DNA of 40,348 bases from Deltaproteobacteria bacterium (GTDB taxonomy: Bacteria; Desulfobacterota; Desulfuromonadia; Desulfuromonadales; Geopsychrobacteraceae): the NCBI GenBank assembly GCA_024276935.1, contig JAJRWH010000117.1, positions 1 through 40,348 on the forward strand, in the 5' to 3' direction. This document shows positions 15,957 to 24,592 of this stretch, in pieces. The stretch's first letter is position 1; each line of letters starts with the position of its first letter. Position numbers and translations under genes: made by a program. Below the pieces are notes generated by a model, which did no database searches, had not been told where the DNA came from, and saw only the letters and a list, made by a program, of their open reading frames with translations.

Positions 15957-16280
15957 TTATAGAACATAACCGGCCAGCCAGTAAAGAAACATTCCGACCA
16001 GAACCGTGCCACCCAGGCTTTTTGTTTTCAGGGCAAAGAGCAGAGTCGGGATGGCGACCAGCAGTTCCGGTTTGCCAAATTGCAATGTGCGGGGGCTGTC
16101 TGAACAAAAGAGCAGGGGGGCCAACAACGCACTGAGGATTGAAACCGGGATCAATCCCAGCCAGTCGATCAGCCACTGCGGCAATTTTTTATGGGTCAGA
16201 TAGAGCAGTGGTAATGCCCGTGGCAGATAGGTAACAGCCCCCATGCCGCAAAACAAGAGGAGATATTCGTTGAAACTCAT
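15957..16280 (-). CDS. azlD: Branched-chain amino acid exporter subunit AzlD
   Basis: A 107-residue small hydrophobic protein with three to four TM segments, of the AzlD family. Together with AzlC it forms an inner-membrane branched-chain amino acid efflux complex (LIV-E family). GAVTYLPRALPLLYL and LLAPLLFCSD are characteristic. ATG overlaps the azlC stop by four bases, so the pair is translationally coupled. Confidence 0.9.
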   Translation of the reverse strand: MSFNEYLLLFCGMGAVTYLPRALPLLYLTHKKLPQWLIDWLGLIPVSILSALLAPLLFCSDSPRTLQFGKPELLVAIPTLLFALKTKSLGGTVLVGMFLYWLAGYVL

Positions 16281-16978
16281 CGCTCCCGTCGCTTTCTGCG
16301 CTGCAGGAAATAACCCAGACTTGCCGCACTGACTGAAGCAGCAACGATGTAGGAATCACCTGGAATCAGCAGGTACCAGCCCACCGAGATGACAGCAGCC
16401 AGCAATCCGGTCAGAATATAGATACGACCCTGAAGCTGAAATACCAGCAGGCAAATGAACATCCCGATCAACGCATAATCGATACCGAAAGCCGCTGGTG
16501 GAACAAATTGTCCCAGCAAAGCTCCGGTCACGGTGGCCAGTATCCAGACCAGATTGGCAAGATGATTGGTGGTCAACGCGCTCCAACGGTTCCAGGAGCC
16601 GCTGCGAAACCGGGTCATATTGACGGCAAAACTTTCGTCAGTAATTCCGTAGGCAAACAGGGCGAGGAACCTGCGACTGACTCCGGCGAGATAGATTGCC
16701 AGAGCTGAACTCATCAGGGTATGACGAAGGTTGACCACAAAGGTGGTAAAGATGATGGCAAGAGGCGATACGCCTGCGCTTAACATGGCCACACAGATAA
16801 ACTGGGCACTGCCGGCGAAAACCAGAACCGACATCATCGCGACGGCCCACCAGGGAATCCCGGCTTTTTGTGCCAGAACCCCCAGAGCCAATCCGATCGG
16901 AAAATACCCGATACAGATCGGCCAGGCTGCGGCCATACCCTGGCGGAATGATTTGATGTTTTTTGATTGCGTATTCAT
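16277..16978 (-). CDS. azlC: Branched-chain amino acid exporter subunit AzlC
   Basis: A 233-residue integral membrane protein of the AzlC/YgaZ family. Conserved blocks include PICIGYFPIGLALGVLAQKAG, SVLVFAGSAQF, LRHTLMSSAL and LFAYGITDESFAV. It is the large subunit of the AzlCD exporter for leucine, isoleucine and valine or their analogues. ATG at 16978 is preceded on its strand by a start region with little ribosome-site signal. It is divergent from the methyltransferase gene at 17094. Substrate specificity is inferred from the family. Confidence 0.93.
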   Translation of the reverse strand: MNTQSKNIKSFRQGMAAAWPICIGYFPIGLALGVLAQKAGIPWWAVAMMSVLVFAGSAQFICVAMLSAGVSPLAIIFTTFVVNLRHTLMSSALAIYLAGVSRRFLALFAYGITDESFAVNMTRFRSGSWNRWSALTTNHLANLVWILATVTGALLGQFVPPAAFGIDYALIGMFICLLVFQLQGRIYILTGLLAAVISVGWYLLIPGDSYIVAASVSAASLGYFLQRRKRRER

Positions 16979-17093
16979 TGGGTGTCAGCATAAGGAATTG
17001 AGATCAAAAAACAAGAGGAAAAGGAGATAGCTTCTCGTCATGAGACTTGCTACAGTCAGCATATTCACAACCTGGTAAAAAACTTGACGGATC

Positions 17094-17675
17094 ATGACCC
17101 GACAAATGACTGATGCTCTGAAAAAATGGAACCGTCGCTGGCGTGAACGGCTTGAGGATGATCTGGTCGCTGATGACTGGTTATGCAGGCACTCTGATGC
17201 GTTACCAACAGGTCAGGCTCTGGATCTTGCCTGTGGCCGAGGTCGAAATGCCCTCTATCTGGCACGGCGGGGCTTTAGCGTTACTGCGGTCGATTTTTCT
17301 GAAGAGGCTCTTTCGCAACTGATGTCAGTTGCTGCGACTGAAAAACTGTCCCTTGAAACCCTCTGTTGTGATCTTGAAAATCAACCCCTGGTGCTGCAAC
17401 AAAAGTATGATCTGGTGATCTGCTTCTTCTATCTGCACCGACCCTTTCTGCCGCAAATACGTAAACTGGTCAAGCCTGGAGGGGTGGCGATGCTCCGCAC
17501 ATTCAGCCACGCCGGTTCTTTTCCCAAAGGGAAACTTGACGAGCGCTTTGTTCTGCAGCCAGGTGAATTACTGAAGATTTTTTCTGACTGGCAGGTTCTG
17601 TGTCATGAAGAAGGGCTGGACGCTTCACGCAAGGGCGGTTCTCTGGCCGGTATTCTTGCCCGTAAACCTTTTTGA
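17094..17675 (+). CDS. Class I SAM-dependent methyltransferase
   Basis: 193 residues. Motif I is QALDLACGRGRNALYLARRG (about 41-60), followed by the acidic motif II TAVDFSEEAL and motif YDLVICFFYLHRPFLPQIRKLVKPGG, a TehB-like/Methyltransf_25 pattern. The substrate is unknown. ATG 17094 follows AACTTGACGGATC; an in-frame ATG at 17106 is possible. It precedes the formate dehydrogenase genes by 30 bases and may be co-transcribed with them, though a functional link is not evident. Confidence 0.88.
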   Translation: MTRQMTDALKKWNRRWRERLEDDLVADDWLCRHSDALPTGQALDLACGRGRNALYLARRGFSVTAVDFSEEALSQLMSVAATEKLSLETLCCDLENQPLVLQQKYDLVICFFYLHRPFLPQIRKLVKPGGVAMLRTFSHAGSFPKGKLDERFVLQPGELLKIFSDWQVLCHEEGLDASRKGGSLAGILARKPF

Positions 17676-17705
17676 GTACAAACAGAAATCAGGATTGTTT
17701 CCCCG

Positions 17706-18542
17706 ATGACTGAAGAGCGATCTCTCTATAACCCGAAATCCTGTCGTATCCTCGCTGTCAGCGACCTGACGCCGCAGGAAAAGCTCTTTCGGCTTCAATT
17801 GAATGACGGTTCCCCCTTGAACCATCTCCCCGGTCAATTTGTCCAGATTTCGATTCCTGGATTAACCGAGGCTCCCATCTCGATTGCCAGCTCACCGACC
17901 TGCGCAGATTACTTTGAAATTGGGGTACGAAAAACAGGTCTGCTGACCAATGCACTGCATCGCTTGCAACCAGGGGCGCAGATCGGAATTCGGGGACCCT
18001 TTGGTCGGCCCTTTCAATTGGAGGCTTTGCCGGGTAAACAGTTACTGTTACTTGCAGGAGGATGTGGTCTGGCTCCCCTGCGGTCACTGATTCAATATTG
18101 TCAGAACCAGCCATCGGTCTACGCCTCGGTGCATATCCTTTACGGAGCCCGCTCTCCGCAAGATCTTTTATTCAAGGATGAGTTGCTCCACTGGAAGATT
18201 ATCGATCATTTCAGTTGTCAGTACACGGTGGATCAAAATCCGTCCGGGTCCTGTTATGACGGTCAAACCGGCCTCTTGACTCAATTACTGGATGGCGTAC
18301 AGATCGATACCGAAAACTGTTGCGCGGTGCTGGTGGGCCCTCCGCCGATGTATCGACCCATCATCCGCCAGTTACGCAGTAAGGGGTTGGTCGGTCCGCA
18401 GCAGATCATGCTTTCTCTGGAGCGACAAATGCGCTGCGGAGTTGGTAAATGTGGCCATTGTACGATCGAACATCTCTCTTGCTGCTGTGATGGACCGATT
18501 TTCTGGCTGGAAGAGATTGAACAGCTGCGAGGGGCATTATGA
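17706..18542 (+). CDS. FAD/NAD(P)-binding oxidoreductase subunit (AsrB/sulfhydrogenase gamma-like)
   Basis: 278 residues, ferredoxin-reductase fold. The FAD domain has PGQFVQISIPGLTEAPISIAS; the NAD domain has LLLLAGGCGLAPLRSLI and the YGARSPQDLLF stretch. A C-terminal cysteine cluster (MRCGVGKCGHC and later Cys) binds a 2Fe-2S centre. This is the layout of AsrB of anaerobic sulfite reductase and the gamma subunit of sulfhydrogenases, which link NAD(P)H to iron-sulfur chains. It overlaps the formate dehydrogenase gene by four bases (ATGA), so here it is probably the NAD(P)-coupling subunit of a formate dehydrogenase. Confidence 0.88.
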   Translation: MTEERSLYNPKSCRILAVSDLTPQEKLFRLQLNDGSPLNHLPGQFVQISIPGLTEAPISIASSPTCADYFEIGVRKTGLLTNALHRLQPGAQIGIRGPFGRPFQLEALPGKQLLLLAGGCGLAPLRSLIQYCQNQPSVYASVHILYGARSPQDLLFKDELLHWKIIDHFSCQYTVDQNPSGSCYDGQTGLLTQLLDGVQIDTENCCAVLVGPPPMYRPIIRQLRSKGLVGPQQIMLSLERQMRCGVGKCGHCTIEHLSCCCDGPIFWLEEIEQLRGAL

Positions 18543-20569
18543 ATACGACTCTGACCACCTGCCCCTACTGTGGAACAGGCTGCAATTTTTATTTGCTGCA
18601 CGATGATATCGGGCAGTTGACCGGGCTAGAACCGGCTGCCAACCATCCGGTCACCCGGGGACAACTCTGCGTCAAGGGATGGAACGCTCATGCTTTTGTC
18701 GGCCATCCTGATCGATTGCAAACACCTCTCATTCGCAAAAATGGTCAACTTCAACCAACCGATTGGCAGACGGCCCTTGATCTGCTTCACGACAAGTTGC
18801 GGACCATTGCAACCCGGCAGGGGCCAGACAGCCTGATGTTTCTCTCTTCAGCCAAAGTCAGTAATGAAGAAAACTATCTGTTGATGAAGCTGGCCCGGGC
18901 CGGATACGGCACCAATAATATCGACCACTGTGCCAGGCTTTGTCATTCTTCAACGGTTACCGGTCTGGTTGAAACCCTGGGATCCGGTGCCATGACCAAC
19001 AGTTTGAGTTGTTTTGCAGAAACCGACCTGATTTTTGTCATCGGTTCCAATACAACCGAGCAGCATCCTTTGATTGGCAGTCGCATTTTACAGGCGGTTC
19101 AACAGGGTGCGCAGCTGATTGTTGCCGACAGTCGTCGTATTCGTTTGAGCCAGCACGCCGATTTACACCTGCGCCATCAAAATGGCAGCGATATTGCGCT
19201 GCTTAACGGAATGATGCGTCATATCTCGCAGGAGGGGCTTGAGGACCGGACATTTATCACTCAACGAACAGAGAACTTTTCAGCATTACAACAGGCGCTT
19301 GAACCCTTCACCCCTGAATATGTTGCAACGATCACCGGTCTTTCATCGCAGCAGATTATGGATGCAGCTCGCTTGTTTGCCGAAGCCGACAGGGCGATGA
19401 TTGTCTATGCCATGGGAATTACCCAACACAGTCACGGAGTCGATAATGTTCGGGCGGTTTCAAATCTGGCGCTGCTGACAGGAAATCTGGGACGACCCGG
19501 AACAGGGATCAACCCCCTGAGAGGCCAGAACAATGTTCAGGGTGCTTGTGATATGGGAGCATTGCCAGATGTCTACACCGGCTATCAACGGGTTGCTGAT
19601 CCGCAGATACGTGAAAAGTTTTCAGCTGCCTGGGGCGTCCCTCTGCCTGAAACACCGGGGCAGATGTCGACCCACGCAATTGAGGCTGCCGCAGCGGGTA
19701 AACTTTGTGGAATGCTGGTTCTGGGGGAAAACCCGGTCGTCTCTGATGCCAATCAGACCCTGGTTTATCAAGCGTTTGAAAAGTTGGATTTTCTGGCAGT
19801 CATCGATATTTTCATGACTGAAACAGCTCAGTTGGCAGATCTGGTTTTACCTGCGGCATGCTATGCCGAACGGGATGGCACCTTTACCTCGACCGAACGC
19901 CGGGTCCAGCGTGGGCGTAAGGCTGTTGAACCTCCAGGTCAGGCACGAGCCGACTGGCAGATCATTGCTGAGTTACTGCGACGCTGTGGTCTCAAAGGTG
20001 ATTATACCGATCCGGCAGAAATAATGAACGAGATTGCCAGTCTGACACCCAGTTATGGGGGAATCGAGTATTCACGCCTGGAAGGAGAGGGCTTGCAATG
20101 GCCCTGCAGCGACAATACAGATCCGGGGACTCCAATTTTGCACACCAGAACCTGTACGCGGGGTAAGGGCCACTTCAGTCCGGTAACTTATCGGCCCCCA
20201 CAAGAAATGCCGGATTTAGAATTCCCCCTGCTGCTCAATACCGGACGTACTGCTTTTCACTGGCACACAGGCAGCATGACACGACGGAGTCATCTTCTTG
20301 ATCGCGAAGAGCGTCAGGCCTTTGTTGAGATCAATCCGACCGATGCCGAAAAGTATCAACTTGCAGAACGGCAACAGCTCAAAGTTACCAGCCGCCGGGG
20401 AAGCGTGTCAGTACGGGCCCGTCTGACTGAGCGTGTCCCACCGGGCCAGGTTTTTATCCCTTTTCACTTTGCGGAAAGCGCCGCCAACGTTCTGACCAAC
20501 AATGCGCTTGACCCGGAATCCGGCATCCCTGAATTCAAGGTTTGTGCGGTGAGGATTGAAGCATGTTGA
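18539..20569 (+). CDS. fdhA: Formate dehydrogenase alpha subunit, molybdopterin, Cys-type
   Basis: 676 residues, DMSO-reductase superfamily. The 4Fe-4S site is Cys8, Cys11, Cys15 and Cys44 (CPYCGTGC ... LCVKG). The active-site motif DHCARLCHSSTV places Cys135-His136 where Sec-His or Cys-His occurs in formate dehydrogenases, so this is a Cys enzyme with no in-frame TGA. The GTGINPLRGQNNVQGACDMG block and the C-terminal molybdopterin-binding segment (NTGRTAFHWHTGSMTRRS) are typical of FdhA. No TAT signal is seen, so it is cytoplasmic. It oxidises formate or reduces CO2, exchanging electrons with the neighbouring FAD and FeS subunits. Confidence 0.93.
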   Translation: MNTTLTTCPYCGTGCNFYLLHDDIGQLTGLEPAANHPVTRGQLCVKGWNAHAFVGHPDRLQTPLIRKNGQLQPTDWQTALDLLHDKLRTIATRQGPDSLMFLSSAKVSNEENYLLMKLARAGYGTNNIDHCARLCHSSTVTGLVETLGSGAMTNSLSCFAETDLIFVIGSNTTEQHPLIGSRILQAVQQGAQLIVADSRRIRLSQHADLHLRHQNGSDIALLNGMMRHISQEGLEDRTFITQRTENFSALQQALEPFTPEYVATITGLSSQQIMDAARLFAEADRAMIVYAMGITQHSHGVDNVRAVSNLALLTGNLGRPGTGINPLRGQNNVQGACDMGALPDVYTGYQRVADPQIREKFSAAWGVPLPETPGQMSTHAIEAAAAGKLCGMLVLGENPVVSDANQTLVYQAFEKLDFLAVIDIFMTETAQLADLVLPAACYAERDGTFTSTERRVQRGRKAVEPPGQARADWQIIAELLRRCGLKGDYTDPAEIMNEIASLTPSYGGIEYSRLEGEGLQWPCSDNTDPGTPILHTRTCTRGKGHFSPVTYRPPQEMPDLEFPLLLNTGRTAFHWHTGSMTRRSHLLDREERQAFVEINPTDAEKYQLAERQQLKVTSRRGSVSVRARLTERVPPGQVFIPFHFAESAANVLTNNALDPESGIPEFKVCAVRIEAC

Positions 20570-21558
20570 AACAGCTGGACCGGGCGGATATCGATCACCT
20601 TCTGGACAGTCTGCATACGGCCTACCGACTCCAGATTCCGCAACAGTTGCCTGATGGCACCCGTCACCTGTCTCCCTATACGCCCACAAGTGTTCTTTCG
20701 TTGTCTGGCGAGATCGTACATCGCAAACCGACCAGCTTCTTTTTTCCACAAGTACAGAAACTGGTGAGTATTGATCCGACCGGTCATGCCCGGGACTTGC
20801 AGAAGGTTGAAAAGCCACTCGCTCTTTTCGGGTTGAATCGGGCAGACCTGATGGGGATTCAGTTTCTTGATCGTTTTTTTCTCGCCGCGCCGGCAGATGA
20901 TATCTACTTGTCATTACGTCAGGATGCCCTGTTGATCGGCCTTACCGGGTTTTCTGGCCCCGACAAGAGTTTTTTACCTTTATCCACAGGGAATTGTGAC
21001 ATTGAACTCGTGGCGCTGGCCGGGCACTGGCTGGCATTGGGGCATTCCACCATCGGTAAAAAATTGTTGGATCCCTATGCCAGAGGACTCAACTCCGAAC
21101 TGGAAGAATTGCGACAGCGTGATGAAAACTCGTCTGGTGATCTGGAACTTTTACAGCAAGCCAGTCATCTGCTTATGAATGATCTGGTTCCCGATTCATT
21201 TTGGGCCGAAATTGCCGGACGCTGTATTCTTTGCAGCGGTTGCAACATGGTCTGTCCAACCTGCAGCTGTTTCTGTGTTCAGGATCGATGCTTCGAGGAG
21301 ACGACCGAGCGCAGTCGGGTCTGGGATTCCTGCCAGTTTGATGCCTTTATGCGTGAGGCCAGCGGACATAATCCTTTGGGGACTGAAGCCTTGCGGACCA
21401 GACGCCGGATTCATCACAAGCTGGCTGCGGATATTGAACGCTGGGGAGAACCCGGCTGTGTTGCCTGCGGACGTTGCGACCGTAGCTGCCCGACAGGAAT
21501 CGGGATGATGGCTGTCGCAGGGGAGATCGTAAAACGTTATGGAGCAGGTCGACGTTGA
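20563..21558 (+). CDS. 4Fe-4S dicluster protein (AsrA/sulfhydrogenase beta-like)
   Basis: 331 residues. The N-terminal two thirds resembles AsrA and the sulfhydrogenase beta subunit (TSFFFPQVQKL, LFGLNRADLMGIQFLDRFF). Two ferredoxin-type clusters lie in the C-terminal third: CILCSGCNMVCPTC and CVACGRCDRSCP. An additional SCFCVQD segment adds cysteines. It overlaps the end of the formate dehydrogenase gene by 7 bases. It would pass electrons between the molybdenum subunit and the FAD subunit encoded upstream. It is the last gene of the operon, followed by a long bidirectional hairpin. Confidence 0.87.
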   Translation: MLKQLDRADIDHLLDSLHTAYRLQIPQQLPDGTRHLSPYTPTSVLSLSGEIVHRKPTSFFFPQVQKLVSIDPTGHARDLQKVEKPLALFGLNRADLMGIQFLDRFFLAAPADDIYLSLRQDALLIGLTGFSGPDKSFLPLSTGNCDIELVALAGHWLALGHSTIGKKLLDPYARGLNSELEELRQRDENSSGDLELLQQASHLLMNDLVPDSFWAEIAGRCILCSGCNMVCPTCSCFCVQDRCFEETTERSRVWDSCQFDAFMREASGHNPLGTEALRTRRRIHHKLAADIERWGEPGCVACGRCDRSCPTGIGMMAVAGEIVKRYGAGRR

Positions 21559-21574
21559 AATTTTCGTCTGGATA

Positions 21575-21631
21575 CAGTCATGCCCATCCGGACAGGGTTC
21601 TGTGGAACCTTTGTCCGGATGGGCATGACTG
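21575..21631 (+). terminator. Long hairpin between convergent operons
   Basis: A perfect 20-bp stem (21575-21594 with 21612-21631) extends further inwards with GGTTC/GAACC pairing. It lies between the formate dehydrogenase operon (+) and the ABC transporter operon (-). It lacks a strong T tract on either side, so it may act mainly as a bidirectional barrier or a 3'-end stabiliser. Confidence 0.7.
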
Positions 21632-21638
21632 GTAAAAC

Positions 21639-22373
21639 TTATAAAACCTGTTTTAAAAATAGTTTGGTTCGCTCTTCACGTGGTGCGGTAAAGAAATGCT
21701 CAGGCGTGCCTTCTTCAACCAGTTTCCCCTGATCCATAAAGAGGACCCGGTCTGCAACTTCGCGGGCAAAACCCATCTCATGAGTGACGACAACCATCGT
21801 CATCCCTTCTCGCGCCAGATTTTTCATGACGTCGAGAACCTCACCGACCATCTCGGGATCAAGGGCACTGGTCGGCTCGTCAAAAAGCATGATTTTGGGA
21901 TCCATCGCCAAAGCACGGGCGATGGCCACCCGTTGCTGCTGACCACCCGAAAGACGACTGGGATATTCCTGCTCTTTCTCGGAAATACCAACTTTTTTCA
22001 GCAGTTCACGGGCCTTGGCCTCGGCTTCGTCCCGATTACGTTTACGGACCGTCATCTGGGCCAGAACAATATTTTCGATGACCTTTTTGTGCGGAAACAG
22101 ATTGAATTGTTGAAAAACCATCCCGACTTCACGACGAACCTTGTTGAGATCGGTCTTGCGATCGGCCAGATCTATCCCGTCAACCAGAATATGACCGGCA
22201 GTGAGGGTTTCCAGACCATTCAGACAGCGCAGAAAAGTTGATTTTCCTGAGCCGGAAGGACCAATAATAACCACAACTTCACCCGAGCGGACAGTCACAG
22301 ATACACCATCTACGGCATAAACAGTCTGACCACGCCCGGTAAAGGTTTTTTTCAGATCAACAGTCTTAATCAC
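21639..22373 (-). CDS. Polar amino acid ABC transporter ATP-binding protein
   Basis: 244 residues, GlnQ/HisP-like ATPase. Walker [11 protein letters not shown]-loop [11 protein letters not shown], signature LSGGQQQR, Walker [15 protein letters not shown] and the switch THEMG are all present. It drives uptake through the permease encoded just upstream. The start is set at GTG 22373: GGAGG lies 10 bases upstream and the start overlaps the permease stop by 8 bases (GTGATTAA). A TTG 21 bases earlier is less likely. It is the last gene of the binding protein-permease-ATPase operon. Confidence 0.93.
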   Translation of the reverse strand: MIKTVDLKKTFTGRGQTVYAVDGVSVTVRSGEVVVIIGPSGSGKSTFLRCLNGLETLTAGHILVDGIDLADRKTDLNKVRREVGMVFQQFNLFPHKKVIENIVLAQMTVRKRNRDEAEAKARELLKKVGISEKEQEYPSRLSGGQQQRVAIARALAMDPKIMLFDEPTSALDPEMVGEVLDVMKNLAREGMTMVVVTHEMGFAREVADRVLFMDQGKLVEEGTPEHFFTAPREERTKLFLKQVL

Positions 22374-23328
22374 TGACAGCGAGCCTCCGTTCAACCCATG
22401 CGATCAATTGAGAAAGCACGGACGTCAGCAAAAGATAGAGCAGGGCAACAGTAAACCAGATTTCAAAGGTAGCAAAGGTCGAGGTAATAACCTCGCGGCC
22501 ACTCTTCGTCAGGTCGGTAATCGCGATGACCGAGACCAATGATGAGTCTTTGACCAGACTGATAAACTGCCCGGCCAATGGTGGCAGAACCCGTTTAAGT
22601 GCCTGGGGCAAGACGATGTAAATCATATTCTGGGTTGCCGTCATTCCCAATGAGCGGGCCGCTTCAGTCTGTCCCTTGGGGATCGATTGAATTCCGGCAC
22701 GAATAATTTCAGCGACGTAGGCACCGGCAAAAATCGCCAAAGCACTTATTCCGGCAACATTGCGACTGATATCGAGAACCGTACCTAAAAAGAAGTAGAA
22801 GATGAAAATCTGTACCAGCAGGGGAGTCCCGCGGATGACCTCAATATAGATAACCGACAGACTTCGCAAGGTCGGATTTTTCGACACCCGACAGAGGCCG
22901 GTGACCAGGCCGATAATCAGGCCGAAAAAACTGGCTGCCGCCGATAACCAGAGCGTCATCAGCAGTCCCATGGTTAGAGGACCGGCCTTCCATTCACTGT
23001 TGCTGCCGATGCTGTCACCTTCAAAGAGGCTGTCACCTTCGGCGACTTGCAGGCTTTCGGGCTCTACACTGACAGTCTGCTTTTCACCATCTTCACTTTC
23101 CAACACCACTTTTGTTTCAGAGCCGCTGGTCTTGATTGAAAGGACCCGACCGTCAAAAGGGATATTTTCTAAGGTTTCAGCATGGTAAAAAAAGTACTGA
23201 GGAATCCGGTTCCAGCGCCAGGTATAATCAATTTTTTTGGTGGCGATCCACAATGAACTGGCGATCAGAAACAGAATGACAAAAGTCAAAAGTCGCCAGG
23301 ACCATAGATGTTTGGATGAACTGTTCAC
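22366..23328 (-). CDS. Polar amino acid ABC transporter permease with periplasmic insertion
   Basis: 320 residues, HisM/GlnP-type inner-membrane permease. TM1 is near 12-30. Then comes an unusual periplasmic stretch of about 85 residues (about 31-115), rich in beta-forming residues ([20 protein letters not shown]). The standard permease domain follows, with the EAA-loop region [28 protein letters not shown] coupling to the ATPase. Typical members are about 220-250 residues, so the insertion explains the extra length. It is downstream of the binding-protein gene and separated from it by a terminator hairpin. Confidence 0.9.
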   Translation of the reverse strand: MNSSSKHLWSWRLLTFVILFLIASSLWIATKKIDYTWRWNRIPQYFFYHAETLENIPFDGRVLSIKTSGSETKVVLESEDGEKQTVSVEPESLQVAEGDSLFEGDSIGSNSEWKAGPLTMGLLMTLWLSAAASFFGLIIGLVTGLCRVSKNPTLRSLSVIYIEVIRGTPLLVQIFIFYFFLGTVLDISRNVAGISALAIFAGAYVAEIIRAGIQSIPKGQTEAARSLGMTATQNMIYIVLPQALKRVLPPLAGQFISLVKDSSLVSVIAITDLTKSGREVITSTFATFEIWFTVALLYLLLTSVLSQLIAWVERRLAVSD

Positions 23329-23391
23329 AGTTGATTATCTTTCCGATTTTCTGGATTCAAAAAAGTCGACAGCTGTGACTGTCGCATAAAA

Positions 23392-23430
23392 AACTGGCGG
23401 AACCGAAACTCAATCCCGGTTCCGCCAGTT
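23392..23430 (-). terminator. Intra-operon terminator after the binding-protein gene
   Basis: A perfect 14-bp stem (AACTGGCGGAACCG, 23392-23405, with 23417-23430) has a run of T on the - strand side (TTTTTT after the stem). Located between the binding-protein and permease genes, it would let only part of the transcripts continue, giving excess binding protein. Confidence 0.82.
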
Positions 23431-23439
23431 TATACGAAC

Positions 23440-24246
23440 TTACTTTTGCAGTTTCTTGACCCAATCGTCACTCTTGAACCATTTGGCGTAAATCTTGTCG
23501 TAGGTTCCGTCGTTTTTCATCTGGGCCAGGTAGTTGTTCAGCCAGTTAAGGAAATCGGCATTGCCGTGGCGAATCGCCCAACCCAGAGGCTCATAGGTAA
23601 AGGGCTCGTCAAGGAAAATCAGTTTGCCTTCGCTTTTCTGGGCGTTGGCAATTGCCATGTAGGGCAGATCGTAGACGAAAGCGTCGATCTTGCCGTTAAC
23701 CAGATCCATGACGCCTTCCTGCTCGGTTTCAAAGGAAATATAGGTTGCCTTGCTGATCAGACGCTTGGTGGCCTGCTCACCTGTGGTCCCCAGTTTGGAG
23801 GCAACCTTGAATTTCTTTTTATTGAGATCCTTGTATGATTTGACCTCATTGGCATATTTCTTCTGAACCAAGATGCTTTGTCCAACGACAATGTAGGGGT
23901 TGGCAAAGGCGATTTTCAGGTTACGCTGCGGCGTAACCGTCATTCCGCTCATGATCATATCGAATTTTTTGGTCATCAGGGCCGGAATGATTCCGTCCCA
24001 CGCGGTGCTGACCAGTTCAAGCTTTACCCCCATTGCCTTGGCAATACGCTTGGCCATATCAACATCAAAACCGATAATCTGTCCTTTTTGATCTGTCATT
24101 TCAAAAGGCATATAGCCCGGTTCCATCCCGACACGTAAAACACCCCGTTTCTGAATCTCACTCAGGGTATTATCGGCCATGACCGTGCAGGGAAGGGCGC
24201 TGAGTATCAGTAAAAGAGCACTCAACAGTAAAACAAGCTTTTTCAT
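23440..24246 (-). CDS. Polar amino acid ABC transporter substrate-binding protein
   Basis: 268 residues, SBP family 3 (GlnH/HisJ-like). A signal peptide is visible in residues 1-25 (MKKLVLLLSALLLILSALPC...VMA, no clear lipobox). The mature protein begins with the typical KRGVLRVGMEPGYMPFEMTD, then GFDVDMAKRIAKAMG and WDGIIPALMTKKFDMIMSGMTVTPQR. It would capture an amino acid in the periplasm for the permease. GGAGG lies 6 bases ahead of ATG 24246; an in-frame ATG 12 bases upstream is rejected on that basis. First gene of the ABC operon. Confidence 0.95.
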   Translation of the reverse strand: MKKLVLLLSALLLILSALPCTVMADNTLSEIQKRGVLRVGMEPGYMPFEMTDQKGQIIGFDVDMAKRIAKAMGVKLELVSTAWDGIIPALMTKKFDMIMSGMTVTPQRNLKIAFANPYIVVGQSILVQKKYANEVKSYKDLNKKKFKVASKLGTTGEQATKRLISKATYISFETEQEGVMDLVNGKIDAFVYDLPYMAIANAQKSEGKLIFLDEPFTYEPLGWAIRHGNADFLNWLNNYLAQMKNDGTYDKIYAKWFKSDDWVKKLQK

Positions 24247-24317
24247 CTGGACCTCCATTGTTTTATTTGGTGATGGAATGAAAGATTACCGCAAAGCGGT
24301 AGACGAAAGATAGAACG

Positions 24318-24473
24318 TCAATAGGATTTCCCCTCATCAAGCAGTTCAGATATCAACATCGGAATCTGGCAGTCAGGACATTTGGGCAGATCTTCAATCG
24401 GCAGGGTAATGATTTGGGTGTACCGACACCGGGGGCAGACAACTTCCACCGGTTCCTTTTTGCCTCGCTCCAT
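24318..24473 (-). CDS. Small zinc-ribbon protein, 51 residues
   Basis: A short frame in the gap between the ABC transporter and the EamA gene. The protein is MERGKKEPVEVVCPRCRYTQ... with two CxxC pairs (CPRC and CPDC) 19 residues apart, the pattern of a single zinc ribbon. A charged acidic C-terminus (ISELLDEGKSY) follows. The ribosome site is weak. Function unknown; zinc ribbons of this size often bind nucleic acid or RNA polymerase. It is encoded just ahead of the ABC operon on the same strand, with about 70 bases between. Confidence 0.7.
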   Translation of the reverse strand: MERGKKEPVEVVCPRCRYTQIITLPIEDLPKCPDCQIPMLISELLDEGKSY

Positions 24474-24592
24474 GATAGTTTCACCATCTTCAATAAGGGA
24501 TCAAAAAAATATTTGACGACGTTGAAGTCGCTTATACCACAGCCCCGACAGGCTGAACAAGGACTTTACCACAGCGTTCTATTTGAGGATCG

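Noticed and set aside
16979-17093. Promoter between azlC and the methyltransferase gene
   Set aside because: Several TTG-type hexamers are present but none has a convincing partner at 16-18 bases, so I did not list one.
18539-20569. Selenocysteine formate dehydrogenase
   Set aside because: The active-site codon is TGT (Cys135) and there is no in-frame TGA.
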